A stretch of 64,000 nucleotides of DNA. Origin: Stenotrophomonas maltophilia. Its GTDB lineage: Bacteria; Pseudomonadota; Gammaproteobacteria; Xanthomonadales; Xanthomonadaceae. Both the position numbers and the translations under genes were made by a program. The stretch is from the NCBI GenBank assembly GCA_009912235.1, contig WNDS01000002.1, positions 806,001-870,000 on the forward strand, read 5' to 3'. Every line of letters starts with the position of its first letter. The stretch's first letter is position 1. The notes under the pieces were generated by a model. The model ran no database searches and was not told the DNA's origin. It saw only the letters and a list, made by a program, of their open reading frames with translations. Shown piece after piece: positions 26,122-35,567 of this stretch.

Positions 26122-26952
26122 TCAGGCGGCGGCGCGCACCTGCGTGCGCCACTGCCGCGGTGACTGCCCGGTGTGCGCCTTGAACGCACGCGACAGCGCC
26201 GCTTCGCTGCCATAGCCCACCTCATCGGCAATCCGCTTGAGCGGCTGGCCCTGGCGCAGTGCCTGCTGCGCCAGCCCCAGCCGCCAGTCCTGCAGGTACT
26301 GGCCCGGCGTGGTACCCAGCGCTTCGCGGAACACCTCGGCGAACACCGAGCGGGACATGCCGGCCACGTCGGCCAGGCTGGCCAGGGTCCACGCCTTGGC
26401 CGGGGCCTCGTGCATGGCCGCCAGTGCCAGCCGCAGCCGCGGGTGGCCCAGCCCGGCCAGCAGGCCGCCGCGCACCTGGCCACTCTCCATCAGGTAGCGC
26501 AGCACCTGGATCATCACCACTTCGAACAGCCGGTTGACCATCGCCGTGCGCCCACAGCGCTGGGTGAAGGCTTCATCGAACAGCAGGGCCAGCGTACCCT
26601 CGGCCCCCTCCAGCACGCGCAGCGGCAGGTGCACCACGTCCGGCAGCGCCGCACTGATCGGGTTGAAGCGCCCGCCCTCGAAACGCAGGTTGGCGCAGGC
26701 CATGTCGGCGCCGTGCTCGGGATCGCTGATGAAGCGGTGCGGCATCGGGCGCGGGTACAGCAGCAGGCTCGGCTCGTCGATCTGCAGCGTCTGTTGCTGG
26801 TGCAGCACCTGCAATGGGCCGCGCCGCACAAGGTGCAGCTGCCCCTCCTCGCCCGCACCGTCGAGCGTGTTGATGCCGCACACCGCACCAGCGTTGAACA
26901 TGGACGCGGACACGGTGAAACGCTCCAGCAGTACGGCAAGACGGTCGACCAT
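26122..26952 (-). CDS. AraC-family regulator (cupin-type sensor domain)
   Basis: A 276-aa regulator with an N-terminal cupin_6-like ligand domain (LRFEGGRFNPISAALPDVVHLPLRVL) and a C-terminal AraC double HTH (WTLASLADVAGMSRSVFAEVFREALGTTPGQYLQDWRLGLAQQALRQG ... RIADEVGYGSEAALSRAFKAHTGQSPRQWR). The start 26952 is chosen for CAGGAG at the proper distance. It is divergent from an exported alpha/beta hydrolase across about 400 bp and likely controls it. Confidence 0.9.
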   Translation of the reverse strand: MVDRLAVLLERFTVSASMFNAGAVCGINTLDGAGEEGQLHLVRRGPLQVLHQQQTLQIDEPSLLLYPRPMPHRFISDPEHGADMACANLRFEGGRFNPISAALPDVVHLPLRVLEGAEGTLALLFDEAFTQRCGRTAMVNRLFEVVMIQVLRYLMESGQVRGGLLAGLGHPRLRLALAAMHEAPAKAWTLASLADVAGMSRSVFAEVFREALGTTPGQYLQDWRLGLAQQALRQGQPLKRIADEVGYGSEAALSRAFKAHTGQSPRQWRTQVRAAA

Positions 26953-27348
26953 GACTGGACTCCTGATCAAGGTTGGGTCGGTGAACGTGATGGATAGTAG
27001 CGCGGACGGCGGCGCGACGGGCTGCGCATTGCGGGCCTATCCGGCCCCCGGCAGCGGGCGATGATGCCCCTCGCGAGGCCCCGAATCGGGCTTATCACGG
27101 AAATTCGAACTTCATGGCGCTTCCGTCATCCCTGCCATCTGAGGCGCCAAAACCACGCATTATCAATGGCTTGCACGCATCTGGCAGAGACCACACCCGG
27201 CGCCGGCTGGCACGCAGGACCGGCGATCAAATCCGGCGGACGGCCGATCAAACACCGGCCGGCATGGCGGCATAACGTGCGCCACCGGCCTGGCACCCAC
27301 CGCCACCGGCCACCCACCCGATCGCCCCACCCTGCACGGAGATCCACC
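26953..27348. other. 396-bp divergent intergenic region
   Basis: Between the AraC-type regulator and the hydrolase. Locally AT-richer stretches near 26980-27000 and 27090-27165 may hold promoters. No gene with coding character and no clear dyad was seen; the plus-strand frame through it is an extension of the hydrolase frame. Confidence 0.5.
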
Positions 27349-28128
27349 ATGACGCTGCTCACCCGTTCGCTGCTCGCCACCGCCCTGGCCCTGTCTGCCA
27401 GCACCGCCGGCCTGGCCGCCGACCACCCGGCCCACGCGCCGGCCACACCCACGGTCGTGCTGGTGCACGGCGCCTTCGCCGACGGTTCGTCGTGGAGCAA
27501 GGTCATTCCGCTGCTGCAGGCCAAGGGCCTGCGTGCGGTGGCGGTGCAGAACCCGCTCACCTCGCTGGAGGATGACGTGGCCGCCGTGCAGCGCGTGGTG
27601 CGCGCCCAGCCGGGTCCGGTGATCCTGGTTGGCCACTCGTGGGCCGGCAGCGTGATCACCCAGGCCGGTGGCGATGCCAAGGTCGCCTCGCTGGTGTATG
27701 TGGCTTCGTTCGCGCCCTCGGCCGGTGAAAGCTCGGTCGATGGCCTGAAGGCCTTCCCGGCACCGGAAGGCCAGAAGCATCTGGACAAGGATGCCGACGG
27801 CTTCCTGACCATGTCCCCGGACGCCATCGCGCATTACTTCGCACAGGACGTCAGCCCCGCCGAAGCACGCCTGATCGCCGCCGCCCAGGGGCCGGTGAAG
27901 GGCGCAGCGTTCGAACAGACCGTCACCGCCGCGGCCTGGAAAAGCAAGCCGTCGTGGTACATCGTGGCCGGCAAGGACCAGATGATCGCCCCGGCCGGCC
28001 AGCGCGCGCTGGCCAGGAAGATCGGTGCGCACACGGTGGAACTGCCCACCAGCCACGTGCCGATGCTGTCCAACCCGCAGGCGGTGGCCAAGGTGATCGA
28101 AGACGCCGCCCACGCCGCCCAGCACTGA
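27349..28128 (+). CDS. Exported alpha/beta hydrolase
   Basis: A 259-aa periplasmic hydrolase. The signal peptide MTLLTRSLLATALALSASTAGLAA precedes VVLVHGAFADGSSWSKV, with the nucleophile Ser97 in GHSWAGS. The Asp in AGKDQMI and His in TSHVPML complete the triad. It is close to the MhpC/EstC-like group found next to AraC regulators; the substrate is unknown. The start has GGAG six bases upstream. Convergent with the porin gene; a hairpin (28150-28174) lies between. Confidence 0.88.
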   Translation: MTLLTRSLLATALALSASTAGLAADHPAHAPATPTVVLVHGAFADGSSWSKVIPLLQAKGLRAVAVQNPLTSLEDDVAAVQRVVRAQPGPVILVGHSWAGSVITQAGGDAKVASLVYVASFAPSAGESSVDGLKAFPAPEGQKHLDKDADGFLTMSPDAIAHYFAQDVSPAEARLIAAAQGPVKGAAFEQTVTAAAWKSKPSWYIVAGKDQMIAPAGQRALARKIGAHTVELPTSHVPMLSNPQAVAKVIEDAAHAAQH

Positions 28129-28149
28129 GCGGGCGCGACGGTTGATGCG

Positions 28150-28174
28150 GTGCCCGGCAGCACGTGCCGGGCAC
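28150..28174. repeat. GTGCCCGGCA hairpin between convergent genes
   Basis: GTGCCCGGCA-GCACG-TGCCGGGCAC, a 10-bp perfect stem, likely a bidirectional terminator or REP-type hairpin. Confidence 0.65.
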
Positions 28175-28193
28175 CCCCGCCATCATGCGGCGG

Positions 28194-29705
28194 TCAGAAC
28201 GAGACCTGCGCGCGCACGCCCACGGTGTTGCCCGAATCCGGGCCCTGGAAATTGCCGACCTTGTTGTCGGTCTTCCAGTGCACGTAGTTGAGCATCAGCC
28301 GCGACCAGTTGTTGAGGTACCAGTTCAGGCCCACCGTCCACGCGGTGCCCTCGCCGCCACGGGCGGCATCGAGGTAGTCGTAGCGGTCGTAGCGTGCGGC
28401 CAGTTCGAACGCACCGATCCCGCCGTCCTGTACCGGCCGCAGCACGCGCGTGGTGCCCCACACGCCCGAGCGGCTGCTGAAACCGGGGCGTTCGCCGGTG
28501 ATCAGCCAGCCTGTATAGACCGAAGTGGCCTTCTGGTCGACCGCATCGACCGTGCGCGACTCGATGGTGCGCGTGGTGTGCTCGGCGAAGGCCCACACAC
28601 TGCGGTACACGCCGCCCAGTTCCAGGCCCCAGGCATGGTTGTCGGTGACGTTGGCGATGGAGCTGGCCGAGACCCGCACGTTGCCGTTCCAGCCCAGCGC
28701 CAGCGGCGAGGTCTTGTTGATGCTGGTGACATCGTTGCCGAGGTCTTCATACCAGTACCAGCCGCCCAGGTGCACGAAGCCGTCCTTGCCGCGCAGCGGG
28801 TTCCAGTGCGCGCGCAGCAGGTAGGCGATGGTATCGCTGGCGGTGCTGGCATTGCCGATGTCATCGCCGGTAACGGCCAGGCTGGCATGCCAGCCATCGC
28901 CGATGACCTTGGTGGTGATGCCCAGGCCGTAGTGCCCGCTCTGCTGCGCGCCGACCGACGCCACCGCGTTGCGTGACATGAAAGGCGTGTTGGTGCCGCT
29001 GGTGCCGCCGTCCAGGCTGCGGTCCTTCAGCTTGTTGCCGATGTAGACCTCGGTGGGCAGGTCGCCCAGCCGGGTATCCCAGGACAGGTAGGTGTCCTTC
29101 AACGAGATTTCATTGCCGGCGAAGTCAGCGTCGATCTTGTAGCCCAGCGCGCCCATCTGCCCTTCGGCACCGAGCCGGCCGCTGGCCAGGTCGGTACCGG
29201 TGATGTTGCGCGTGGGGAACCCCGAGCCGTGCGTGCTGCTGAAATCCACCAGCACGCGGCCGCGCGGATGGAACGAGAACTGGCCGTCGCTGCTGCGGAA
29301 TTCCGGCCCGCCCTTGCGCCAGAGCACGTTGCCGCCGCCACCGCCACCGCCGGTGGCGGCCAGCTGGGCCGCCTGCGCCTGCAGGATGGCCATGTCGTCC
29401 TGGCGCGTATCGGCGATGGCCGCTGCCACCTGGGCCTGGAACGGGTCGGCCACCGGCATCGCCGTGCCCTGCGCGGTCACGGCCGGCACGCTGCCTGCGG
29501 TCGCGCCGGCATGTTCAAGCGCTGCCAGCCGGGCGTTCAGCGCGTCCAGCAATGCGCCCTGCTGGCGCAGCTGTTCGGACTGCTGCTGCACCTGGGCACG
29601 CAGTTCGGTTTCGGCGGTGGACGGAGCGGCCAGCGCCTGCGGCGCGGCCAACGACAGGCAGGTGCCTGCGGCCGCAGCAAGTGCGGCACGGTGCAATGGA
29701 TTCAT
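28194..29705 (-). CDS. OprP/OprO-like outer-membrane porin
   Basis: A 503-aa predicted 16-stranded phosphate/pyrophosphate-type porin. A signal peptide (ALAAAAGTCLSLAAPQALAA) is followed by a helical coiled coil (about 33-125, TELRAQVQQQSEQLRQQGALLDALNARLAALE). A glycine run and a beta-barrel follow, ending in the aromatic VRAQVSF. Short-chain specificity cannot be told. The start at 29705 has a GGGAG site. It is the second gene after an exported esterase on the same strand, 34 bp apart. Confidence 0.85.
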   Translation of the reverse strand: MNPLHRAALAAAAGTCLSLAAPQALAAPSTAETELRAQVQQQSEQLRQQGALLDALNARLAALEHAGATAGSVPAVTAQGTAMPVADPFQAQVAAAIADTRQDDMAILQAQAAQLAATGGGGGGGNVLWRKGGPEFRSSDGQFSFHPRGRVLVDFSSTHGSGFPTRNITGTDLASGRLGAEGQMGALGYKIDADFAGNEISLKDTYLSWDTRLGDLPTEVYIGNKLKDRSLDGGTSGTNTPFMSRNAVASVGAQQSGHYGLGITTKVIGDGWHASLAVTGDDIGNASTASDTIAYLLRAHWNPLRGKDGFVHLGGWYWYEDLGNDVTSINKTSPLALGWNGNVRVSASSIANVTDNHAWGLELGGVYRSVWAFAEHTTRTIESRTVDAVDQKATSVYTGWLITGERPGFSSRSGVWGTTRVLRPVQDGGIGAFELAARYDRYDYLDAARGGEGTAWTVGLNWYLNNWSRLMLNYVHWKTDNKVGNFQGPDSGNTVGVRAQVSF

Positions 29706-29739
29706 CGATGTCTCCCGGATCAAATGGAGGGCGCGCGGC

Positions 29740-30783
29740 TCAATCGCCGCTGCCGTCGTCGTCCTGCGCAGGCGCTGCGGCCTTCGCGGTGGCCGGCGCC
29801 TGGCCGGCAAGAGGGGTCAGTTGTTTTGGCGCGGCACCGAGGTAGCCGTGGCTGCGCGCCCAGGTGGCGAACAGGCGCGGCCATTGCCCGACCAGCGAAC
29901 CGGGTGCGCCCAGCCCCCAGCTGTGCCCGCCCTTCTCAAACAGGTGCAGTTCCACCGGAATGCCGGCGCCATGCACGGCCTGGTACATCGCAACGCTGTG
30001 GCCCACATCCACGGTGTGGTCATCCACTGCCTGCGCCAGGAACACCGGCGGCATGTCCTTGCGTACCCGTGCTTCCACCGAATATGCCTGCTCGGCATCG
30101 GCCTGGGTTCCCAGTTCGCGGCGCGAGCGTGTCTGGTCCAGCGGCGCCCGCATCGACACCACCGGATAGATCATGCCGAGGAAATCCGGGCGTGCGGACA
30201 GCTGGTCCGCGGCATCGACCGGCGCATAGAACGGCGCATCGAACCGGGTGGCAACCACGCCGGCCAGGTTGCCACCGGCAGAGAAACCGATCGCGCCGAT
30301 ACGCTGCGGATCCACGCCCAATTCGGCCGCGCGCGCACGCATCAGGCGCATCGCACGCTGGCCATCCTGGAACGGCGAGACCGGTGCCCAGCCATCGGCG
30401 GGCAGGCGGTAATAGACCACCGCAGCGGTGACACCGAGCGACTGCAGCCATTGCGCCGCAGGCCTGGCCGCGCCACCGATCTGGATGCGGAAGTAGACAC
30501 CGCCGCCGAAGATCACCACCGCCGAACCGTTCGGCGTGGCCGGCCGGTAGATTTCCATACGGGCATCGCTGACGCCGGATACCGCGCCCTTGGCGCTGCC
30601 TTCGGCACCTACTTTTTCAGGGCCGCGCGCACGCTGCTGCCAATGATCGTTCGGCCACAGATGAACCACTTCCGGTGCGGCCGCTGTGGCAGGTGCGGTT
30701 TGTGCATGGGTTGCGCTGGTGGCCAGCAGGCCCAGCAATAGACAGGCAGCAAGCCGCCGGCCTGCCGTCGTGAGGTATGTCAT
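29740..30783 (-). CDS. Exported alpha/beta hydrolase / acyl esterase
   Basis: A 347-aa secreted esterase. The signal peptide ends LLGLLATSATHA. The nucleophile elbow is IGFSAGGNLAG, the acid AVDDHTVDVGHS, and the histidine EKGGHSWGLG. It is related to the BD-FAE/acetylxylan-esterase type (pfam Abhydrolase_3 group). The start 30783 is preceded by GGGAGG. It is the first of a two-gene unit with the porin and divergent from a GntP permease, suggesting a carbohydrate-ester role, which is inference. Confidence 0.87.
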   Translation of the reverse strand: MTYLTTAGRRLAACLLLGLLATSATHAQTAPATAAAPEVVHLWPNDHWQQRARGPEKVGAEGSAKGAVSGVSDARMEIYRPATPNGSAVVIFGGGVYFRIQIGGAARPAAQWLQSLGVTAAVVYYRLPADGWAPVSPFQDGQRAMRLMRARAAELGVDPQRIGAIGFSAGGNLAGVVATRFDAPFYAPVDAADQLSARPDFLGMIYPVVSMRAPLDQTRSRRELGTQADAEQAYSVEARVRKDMPPVFLAQAVDDHTVDVGHSVAMYQAVHGAGIPVELHLFEKGGHSWGLGAPGSLVGQWPRLFATWARSHGYLGAAPKQLTPLAGQAPATAKAAAPAQDDDGSGD

Positions 30784-31076
30784 CGCCCCCCTCCCAAGGA
30801 TTCGATTGTCAGATGAGCGCGCCGAGGATGCCGCGCCGGTGAATGATTGTTGAACAGCACTGTCCACTTCAGCGATAACCCATTAGGACTAGTGCCCGGC
30901 GTAGGGCAGTGGCGCATCCGTCCGGTCGAGGCCGCGCGACTTGGCCTGATCGGGCGGTCCACGCCGATGACAGCTCCACGACAGGTAGCGGTGCACGCTG
31001 CGCGCTAGAGTCCGCCGTTGATGGGCCGCTGCGCCATGCGGCGGACCTCCCTTTCCCGCGCGGGCATCCACCAACA

Positions 31077-32468
31077 ATGACTCCCCACGACACCTTCCTG
31101 CTGGTGACCGCACTGGCCAGCGTGTTGTTCCTGGTCCTCCTGATCGTCTCGCGCCTGCATGTGCGCCCGCTGCTGGCGCTGCTGGTCACCTCGCTGGGTG
31201 TCGGCCTGGTCACCGGCATGCCGGCCACGACGCTGCTGGCGTCCAACACCAACGGCGCTGGCAAGACGCTGGGGGCGATCGGCCTGGTGGTGGCATTGGG
31301 CGCGATGCTCGGCAAGATCCTGGCCAGCACCGGAGTCACCGGCAGCGTGGCCGACATCGTGCTGCGCCGCACCTCTGAACGCGCCTTGCCGTGGACCATG
31401 GCCGGGCTGGCCTTCGTCATCGGCATTCCGATGTTCTTCGAGGTGGGCATGGTGGTGCTGCTGCCGCTGGTGTTCGCGGTAGCCAAGCGCATGCAGGACA
31501 CCACCACGCGGGGCGGTTCGGCGTACGTGTCGGCCGGTGTGCCGGTCATCGCGGCACTGGCAGCCATGCACGGCATGGTGCCGCCGCACCCGGGGCCGCT
31601 GACCGCCATTGCCACGTTGCAGACCAGCATCGGGCCGACCATGGTGTACGGCTTCATCGCCGCCATTCCGGCCATCGTGCTGGCCGGCCCGGTCTACGCA
31701 TCCATCATCGCCCCGCGTCTGCGAGTACAGCCCGACGCGGCGCTGATCGAGCAGTTCACGCCGCCGGCTTCGGCACACACCACGCCGTCGCAGCACCCCG
31801 GCCTGGCGCTGGGCATCTTCGCCTCGCTGCTGCCGGCGCTGCTGATGCTGGCCCACGCGCTGGGCGAACTGGTGGTGTCCAAGGGCTCGGCACTGGCCAC
31901 GCTGCTGGCCTTCTTCGGCAACCCGGTGGTGGCGATGCTGGTGGGGGTACTGTTTGCGATGGTGACGCTGGTCTACGCGAATCGCGTCGATGCGGCGCAC
32001 CTGCGCGATGAACTGGGCGCCAGCCTGAAACCGATCGCCGGGGTGTTGCTGATCATCGCCGGCGGTGGCGCGTTCCAGCAGGTGCTGACCGATGCCCGCA
32101 TCGGCGATGCGATCGTGGCCATGAGCCACCAGTTCGCGTTCTCGCCGCTGCTGCTGGGCTGGGTGATTTCGATGATGCTGTCGGTATCCACCGGGTCGGC
32201 CACGGTCGGCATCGTCGGCGCGGCCGGGCTGCTGGCGCCGCTGGCGGCCAGTGGCAACGGGGTCAACGGGCCGCTGCTGGCGCTGTCGATCGGCTGCGGT
32301 TCGCTGTTCTTCAACTATGCCAACCACGCCGGCTTCAGGCTGGTGAAGGAATCCTTCGGCATGTCGATGACCGAGGCCACGCTGACCAATTCGGTCACCC
32401 AGTCGATCGTGTCGCTGGTGGGCCTGGTGATGGTGCTGCTGATGAACCTGTTCCCCGCGCTCGGTTGA
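31077..32468 (+). CDS. GntP-family gluconate:H+ symporter-like permease
   Basis: A 463-aa inner-membrane permease with about 12-14 hydrophobic segments. Family motifs include GIPMFFEVGMVVLLPLVF, MVPPHPGPL and GCGSLFFNYANHAGFRLVKE. Substrates in the family are gluconate, fructuronate or other sugar acids. It is divergent from the esterase-porin pair across 293 bp (a shared regulatory region) and convergent with the CsgG-like gene. Confidence 0.92.
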   Translation: MTPHDTFLLVTALASVLFLVLLIVSRLHVRPLLALLVTSLGVGLVTGMPATTLLASNTNGAGKTLGAIGLVVALGAMLGKILASTGVTGSVADIVLRRTSERALPWTMAGLAFVIGIPMFFEVGMVVLLPLVFAVAKRMQDTTTRGGSAYVSAGVPVIAALAAMHGMVPPHPGPLTAIATLQTSIGPTMVYGFIAAIPAIVLAGPVYASIIAPRLRVQPDAALIEQFTPPASAHTTPSQHPGLALGIFASLLPALLMLAHALGELVVSKGSALATLLAFFGNPVVAMLVGVLFAMVTLVYANRVDAAHLRDELGASLKPIAGVLLIIAGGGAFQQVLTDARIGDAIVAMSHQFAFSPLLLGWVISMMLSVSTGSATVGIVGAAGLLAPLAASGNGVNGPLLALSIGCGSLFFNYANHAGFRLVKESFGMSMTEATLTNSVTQSIVSLVGLVMVLLMNLFPALG

Positions 32469-32526
32469 ACCGGGGTACTGCCCCTGGAACGGCACGCGCC
32501 GTTCCAGGGTGCAGCGCTGAAGCGGC

Positions 32527-33485
32527 TTACTTGGCCAGTTCGGTGTTGGTCGAGTTGACCCACCCCTTGTTGCCCAGCTCGTCTTCCACTTCCCACATCA
32601 TCCCGTCCTTGTTGCCGGTCGGGTACAACAGCATGCCCGGGTCCAGGCTGCGCACGGCAGCGCCGGTGCCCTTGGCATTGCCCAGCAGGCGCGCCGACTT
32701 GGTAACGCGCAGCGCCTGGCTGACGTTGGCAGCGGAGGCATCGCCCGGCAGGCCGCCCAGTTCGGCGATGATGTTGGTGTAGGCCTGCAGGTAGGCCAGG
32801 GTGATCACCTGGCCGATTTCGGTATTGGCGTAGCCACCGACACCGGCGCTGCCCCAGCCCGAACCGGAGAACAGGCCGCCGCTGGCGCCCCAGCCGATAT
32901 CGGTCTTCTTGGCGTTGCCTTCGGCCATGGCCACCTGCTCGGACGAGCGCACGTCGGTGACGGTCAGCACCACGTCGGCGGTCTTCTTCTTGAAGTTCAT
33001 GCCGCCGACCAGGCGACCGGCGTCACCGCCGATCAGGCCACCGATCAGGCCGCTGATGGCATTGCCACCGGCGTTGGCGTTGGCCGAAATCAGGTCGGGC
33101 ACCATCACGTAATCGGCGGCCTTGATCTGGCCCTTGCCAATGTTGGCACCGCGGCGCAGTTCGCCGTCGGAGGCCAGGTCACGCTCGCTGCGTGCAGCCG
33201 CCATGCCGGCGCCACGGTCGACCAGGGTGAAGCAGCGCGACTTGTTGACGAACAGCTTGATCAGCTTCGACGGTGCCGGCAGCTGCTGGCCGGTCCACCA
33301 GTTGGTGGCGTCTTCCGGCTCGATGACCGAGATCGAACCCAGCGGCTTGGCACAGGTCGGAATCTGCGCGACCTGCTGGTTCTGCGTTTCCTGTGCGGTC
33401 TTGCCGAACGCCATGGCCGGCGAGGCATTCAGCATCGTCACCACCGCCGCAGCCAGCGCCGCGCCCCCAACTTCCCCTTGAACAT
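32527..33485 (-). pseudogene. CsgG-like exported protein, frameshift in signal peptide
   Basis: A CsgG/HfaB-family protein of about 319 aa. ATG at 33485 has a GGAG site and begins MFKGKLG. The frame is lost at a five-G tract (33464-33468 as C on plus); with one more G it continues as GAALAAAVVTMLNASPAMAFGKTAQ, a proper signal peptide. The rest is intact, with SVIEPEDATNWW, LIKLFVNKSRCFTLVDRG, and the glycine-rich GGNAISGLIGGLIGGDAGRLVGGM. CsgG relatives are periplasmic or outer-membrane. The lesion should prevent export; it may be a homopolymer error. Confidence 0.8.
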
Positions 33486-33679
33486 AATCACTCCGTGATT
33501 CGGGTGTACTGATGCGACCTGCCAGACGGCAACCCGTAGCCACGCAAGTCACCCTCGACCATCACGCTGGCGGCGCAATGTTAAATCGGTTACATGTCAT
33601 TCATCCACAACAATTTCACGTGAAGACGCCCACCGCAGCAGCGCGGCGGGACATCGCTCCGCCCGTTGTCTCACTTCGC

Positions 33680-34459
33680 TCAGGCCACCGGAATCGTGCC
33701 GCCGTCGATGACGTATTCCACGCCGGTGATGGCCGCTGCCAGCGGCGACGCCAGGAAGCCGATCAGATTGGCCACTTCGGCCGGCCGCGCCGGGCGCCCC
33801 AGCGGAATGCCGCCCAGCGCCTGCATGATCAGCGCCTTGCCCCCGGCGTAATCGGTACCGGCCTCGGCGGCGAGACGCTCGGCCAGCGCCACCGCCGCCT
33901 CGGTCTCGATCCAGCCCGGCGCCACCCGCACCACGCGCACGCCCTGCGGTGACACTTCCTTGGACAGGCTCTTGCTGTAGGTGGACAGCGCCGCCTTGGC
34001 CGCCGCGTAGGCGGTGGTGGAGGCAGGCAGCGGCAATGCCCGCTGGATCGAGGTGACATGCACGATCACGCCCTGCCCGCGCGCCAGCATGCCGGGCAGC
34101 AGCGCGCGGTCCAGGCGCACGGCCGGCAGCAGGTTCAGATCCAGCTCGCGCTGCCAGGCCGCCTCGTCCAGCGCGGCGAAGCCGCCAGCCGACGCCGACG
34201 ATCCACCCGCCGCATGCACCAGTACATCCACCCCGCCCAGCCGCTGCTCGGCTTCGGTGGCCACCGCCGCGCAGCCGGCAGCCGTGGTCAGGTCGGCGGC
34301 GAAGAAGGCCTCGGCCGGCAGGTCGTCCGTGGGGTGGCGGGCCACGGCCAGCACCCGTGCGCCCTGTTCGCGGAACAGCGCCACGGTGGCCTTGCCCAGG
34401 CCCTTGGTGCCGGCGGTGACCAGCACGCGCGCGCTCTGCAGTTGCAGATCCTGGGCCAT
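33680..34459 (-). CDS. Short-chain dehydrogenase/reductase (SDR)
   Basis: A 259-aa classical SDR. The cofactor motif is TAGTKGLG (about 15-22), and ADLTTAAGC suggests NAD(P) selectivity. The catalytic Ser ([10 protein letters not shown]) precedes YAAAKAALS with the Tyr-x3-Lys pair. The substrate is unknown. Its ATG shares one base with the stop of the SnoaL-like gene upstream, and an HxlR regulator is divergent to the pair. Confidence 0.92.
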   Translation of the reverse strand: MAQDLQLQSARVLVTAGTKGLGKATVALFREQGARVLAVARHPTDDLPAEAFFAADLTTAAGCAAVATEAEQRLGGVDVLVHAAGGSSASAGGFAALDEAAWQRELDLNLLPAVRLDRALLPGMLARGQGVIVHVTSIQRALPLPASTTAYAAAKAALSTYSKSLSKEVSPQGVRVVRVAPGWIETEAAVALAERLAAEAGTDYAGGKALIMQALGGIPLGRPARPAEVANLIGFLASPLAAAITGVEYVIDGGTIPVA

Positions 34460-34785
34460 CAGTGGATCTCCAGTGCGGCGATGCGGTCGCCGGCCAGCAC
34501 GAAGGCGTGCGACAGCTGCACCGGGCTGCCGGGGAAGCGGCCGGTGACCTGCGCGGTGACGATGTGGCGGCCATCACGCCATTCCAGCTGCTGCGGCTCG
34601 GCGTGGTGCTGGTAGGCCGCGCGGGCCTGCGCCACCCATGCCGCGATGGCGGCAATGCCGTGGTGGTCGCGCTGTTCGTCATGGACAACGGCGTCGGGGG
34701 CAAAACAATCATCGGCGGCTACGCTGGGCTCACCGTTGCTGAGCGCAAAATAGCGCGACAACGGCAGGGGAAGGTGCAGGGACAT
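34459..34785 (-). CDS. SnoaL/NTF2-like protein
   Basis: A 108-aa NTF2-fold protein ([51 protein letters not shown], ending with beta strands and [15 protein letters not shown]). Such proteins act as small enzymes or accessory units; no catalytic residue is obvious here. It is translationally coupled with the SDR and is the first gene of that pair. Confidence 0.85.
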   Translation of the reverse strand: MSLHLPLPLSRYFALSNGEPSVAADDCFAPDAVVHDEQRDHHGIAAIAAWVAQARAAYQHHAEPQQLEWRDGRHIVTAQVTGRFPGSPVQLSHAFVLAGDRIAALEIH

Positions 34786-34870
34786 GGCGCCACTCCATCA
34801 GGGGATGGCGATATTCTCGAAGTGCCCCTGGCGCCCCACAAGAACGCACGGAAACGTAAGTAACGCACCG

Positions 34871-35209
34871 ATGAGAAAGGCCTACACAGCCCTGACCGCC
34901 GCCACCGATGTCGCCGAGGCGCTCGCGCATCTGGAAGGCCGCTGGAAACTGCTGATCCTGTTCCACCTGTTCGACGGCAAGGTGCAGCGCTATTCCGACC
35001 TGGAACGGCTGATACCGGATATCTCGCAGAAAATGCTGGCCCAGCAGCTGCGCCGGCTGGAAGCGGACGGCATCGTGCAGCGCACGGTGTACCCAGAAGT
35101 GCCGCCGCGCGTGGATTACCGCTTGACCGCGTGGGGCCAGGCGCTGTGCCCGGCGCTGGATGCGCTGTTGCTGTGGCGGGAACAGCGGCCGGAGGATGCC
35201 GCCGGCTGA
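34871..35209 (+). CDS. HxlR-family transcriptional regulator
   Basis: A 112-aa winged-helix regulator: LEGRWKLLILFHLFDGKVQRYSDLERLIPDISQKMLAQQLRRLEADGIVQRTVYPEVPPRVDYRLTAWG is the family core. Members sense aldehydes, quinones or redox state, sometimes through a cysteine; this one has a single Cys (LCPALD) late in the protein, so that mode is uncertain. It is divergent from SnoaL-SDR with 85 bp between; GTAAGTAAC near 34856-34864 is a possible half-site. Confidence 0.9.
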   Translation: MRKAYTALTAATDVAEALAHLEGRWKLLILFHLFDGKVQRYSDLERLIPDISQKMLAQQLRRLEADGIVQRTVYPEVPPRVDYRLTAWGQALCPALDALLLWREQRPEDAAG

Positions 35210-35236
35210 GGGCTGCTGCGGCGGGTGTTGAAAACA

Positions 35237-35264
35237 AAAAGCCCTGACCGGAGTCAGGGCTTTT
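35237..35264. terminator. Bidirectional terminator
   Basis: AAAAGCCCTGA-CCGGAG-TCAGGGCTTTT, a stem of 11 bp with A/T edges, serving HxlR (+) and the tRNA-Cys gene (-). Confidence 0.85.
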
Positions 35265-35269
35265 CAGTT

Positions 35270-35343
35270 TGGAGGCCTGGGTCGGAATCGAACCGGCGTA
35301 CGCGGATTTGCAATCCGCTGCATAACCACTCTGCTACCAGGCC
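35270..35343 (-). tRNA. tRNA-Cys(GCA)
   Basis: A 74-base cloverleaf with encoded CCA. The acceptor is GGCCTGG/CCAGGCC, and the anticodon loop is ATTGCAAAT (anticodon GCA). Discriminator U73 is as in tRNA-Cys. Confidence 0.96.
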
Positions 35344-35408
35344 GGTAACTCAACAGGGCATCTGCCCCGTTAACACAAGACCCCGAAGAACGGGGCCTTG
35401 GCAGAATC

Positions 35409-35484
<76 letters not shown>

Positions 35485-35567
35485 AGATCTTCGGCTTGCG
35501 TCGAAGAGGCGCTATTGTGTCGTTTTTCCTTCACGCCGTCAACAGCCGATCGCGCGCAGAACAGGCC

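Noticed and set aside
35240..35400. CCCCG/CGGGG hairpin between tRNA-Cys and tRNA-Gly (about 35381-35395) as a terminator
   Set aside because: The stem is short (5 bp) and there is no T run on either side.
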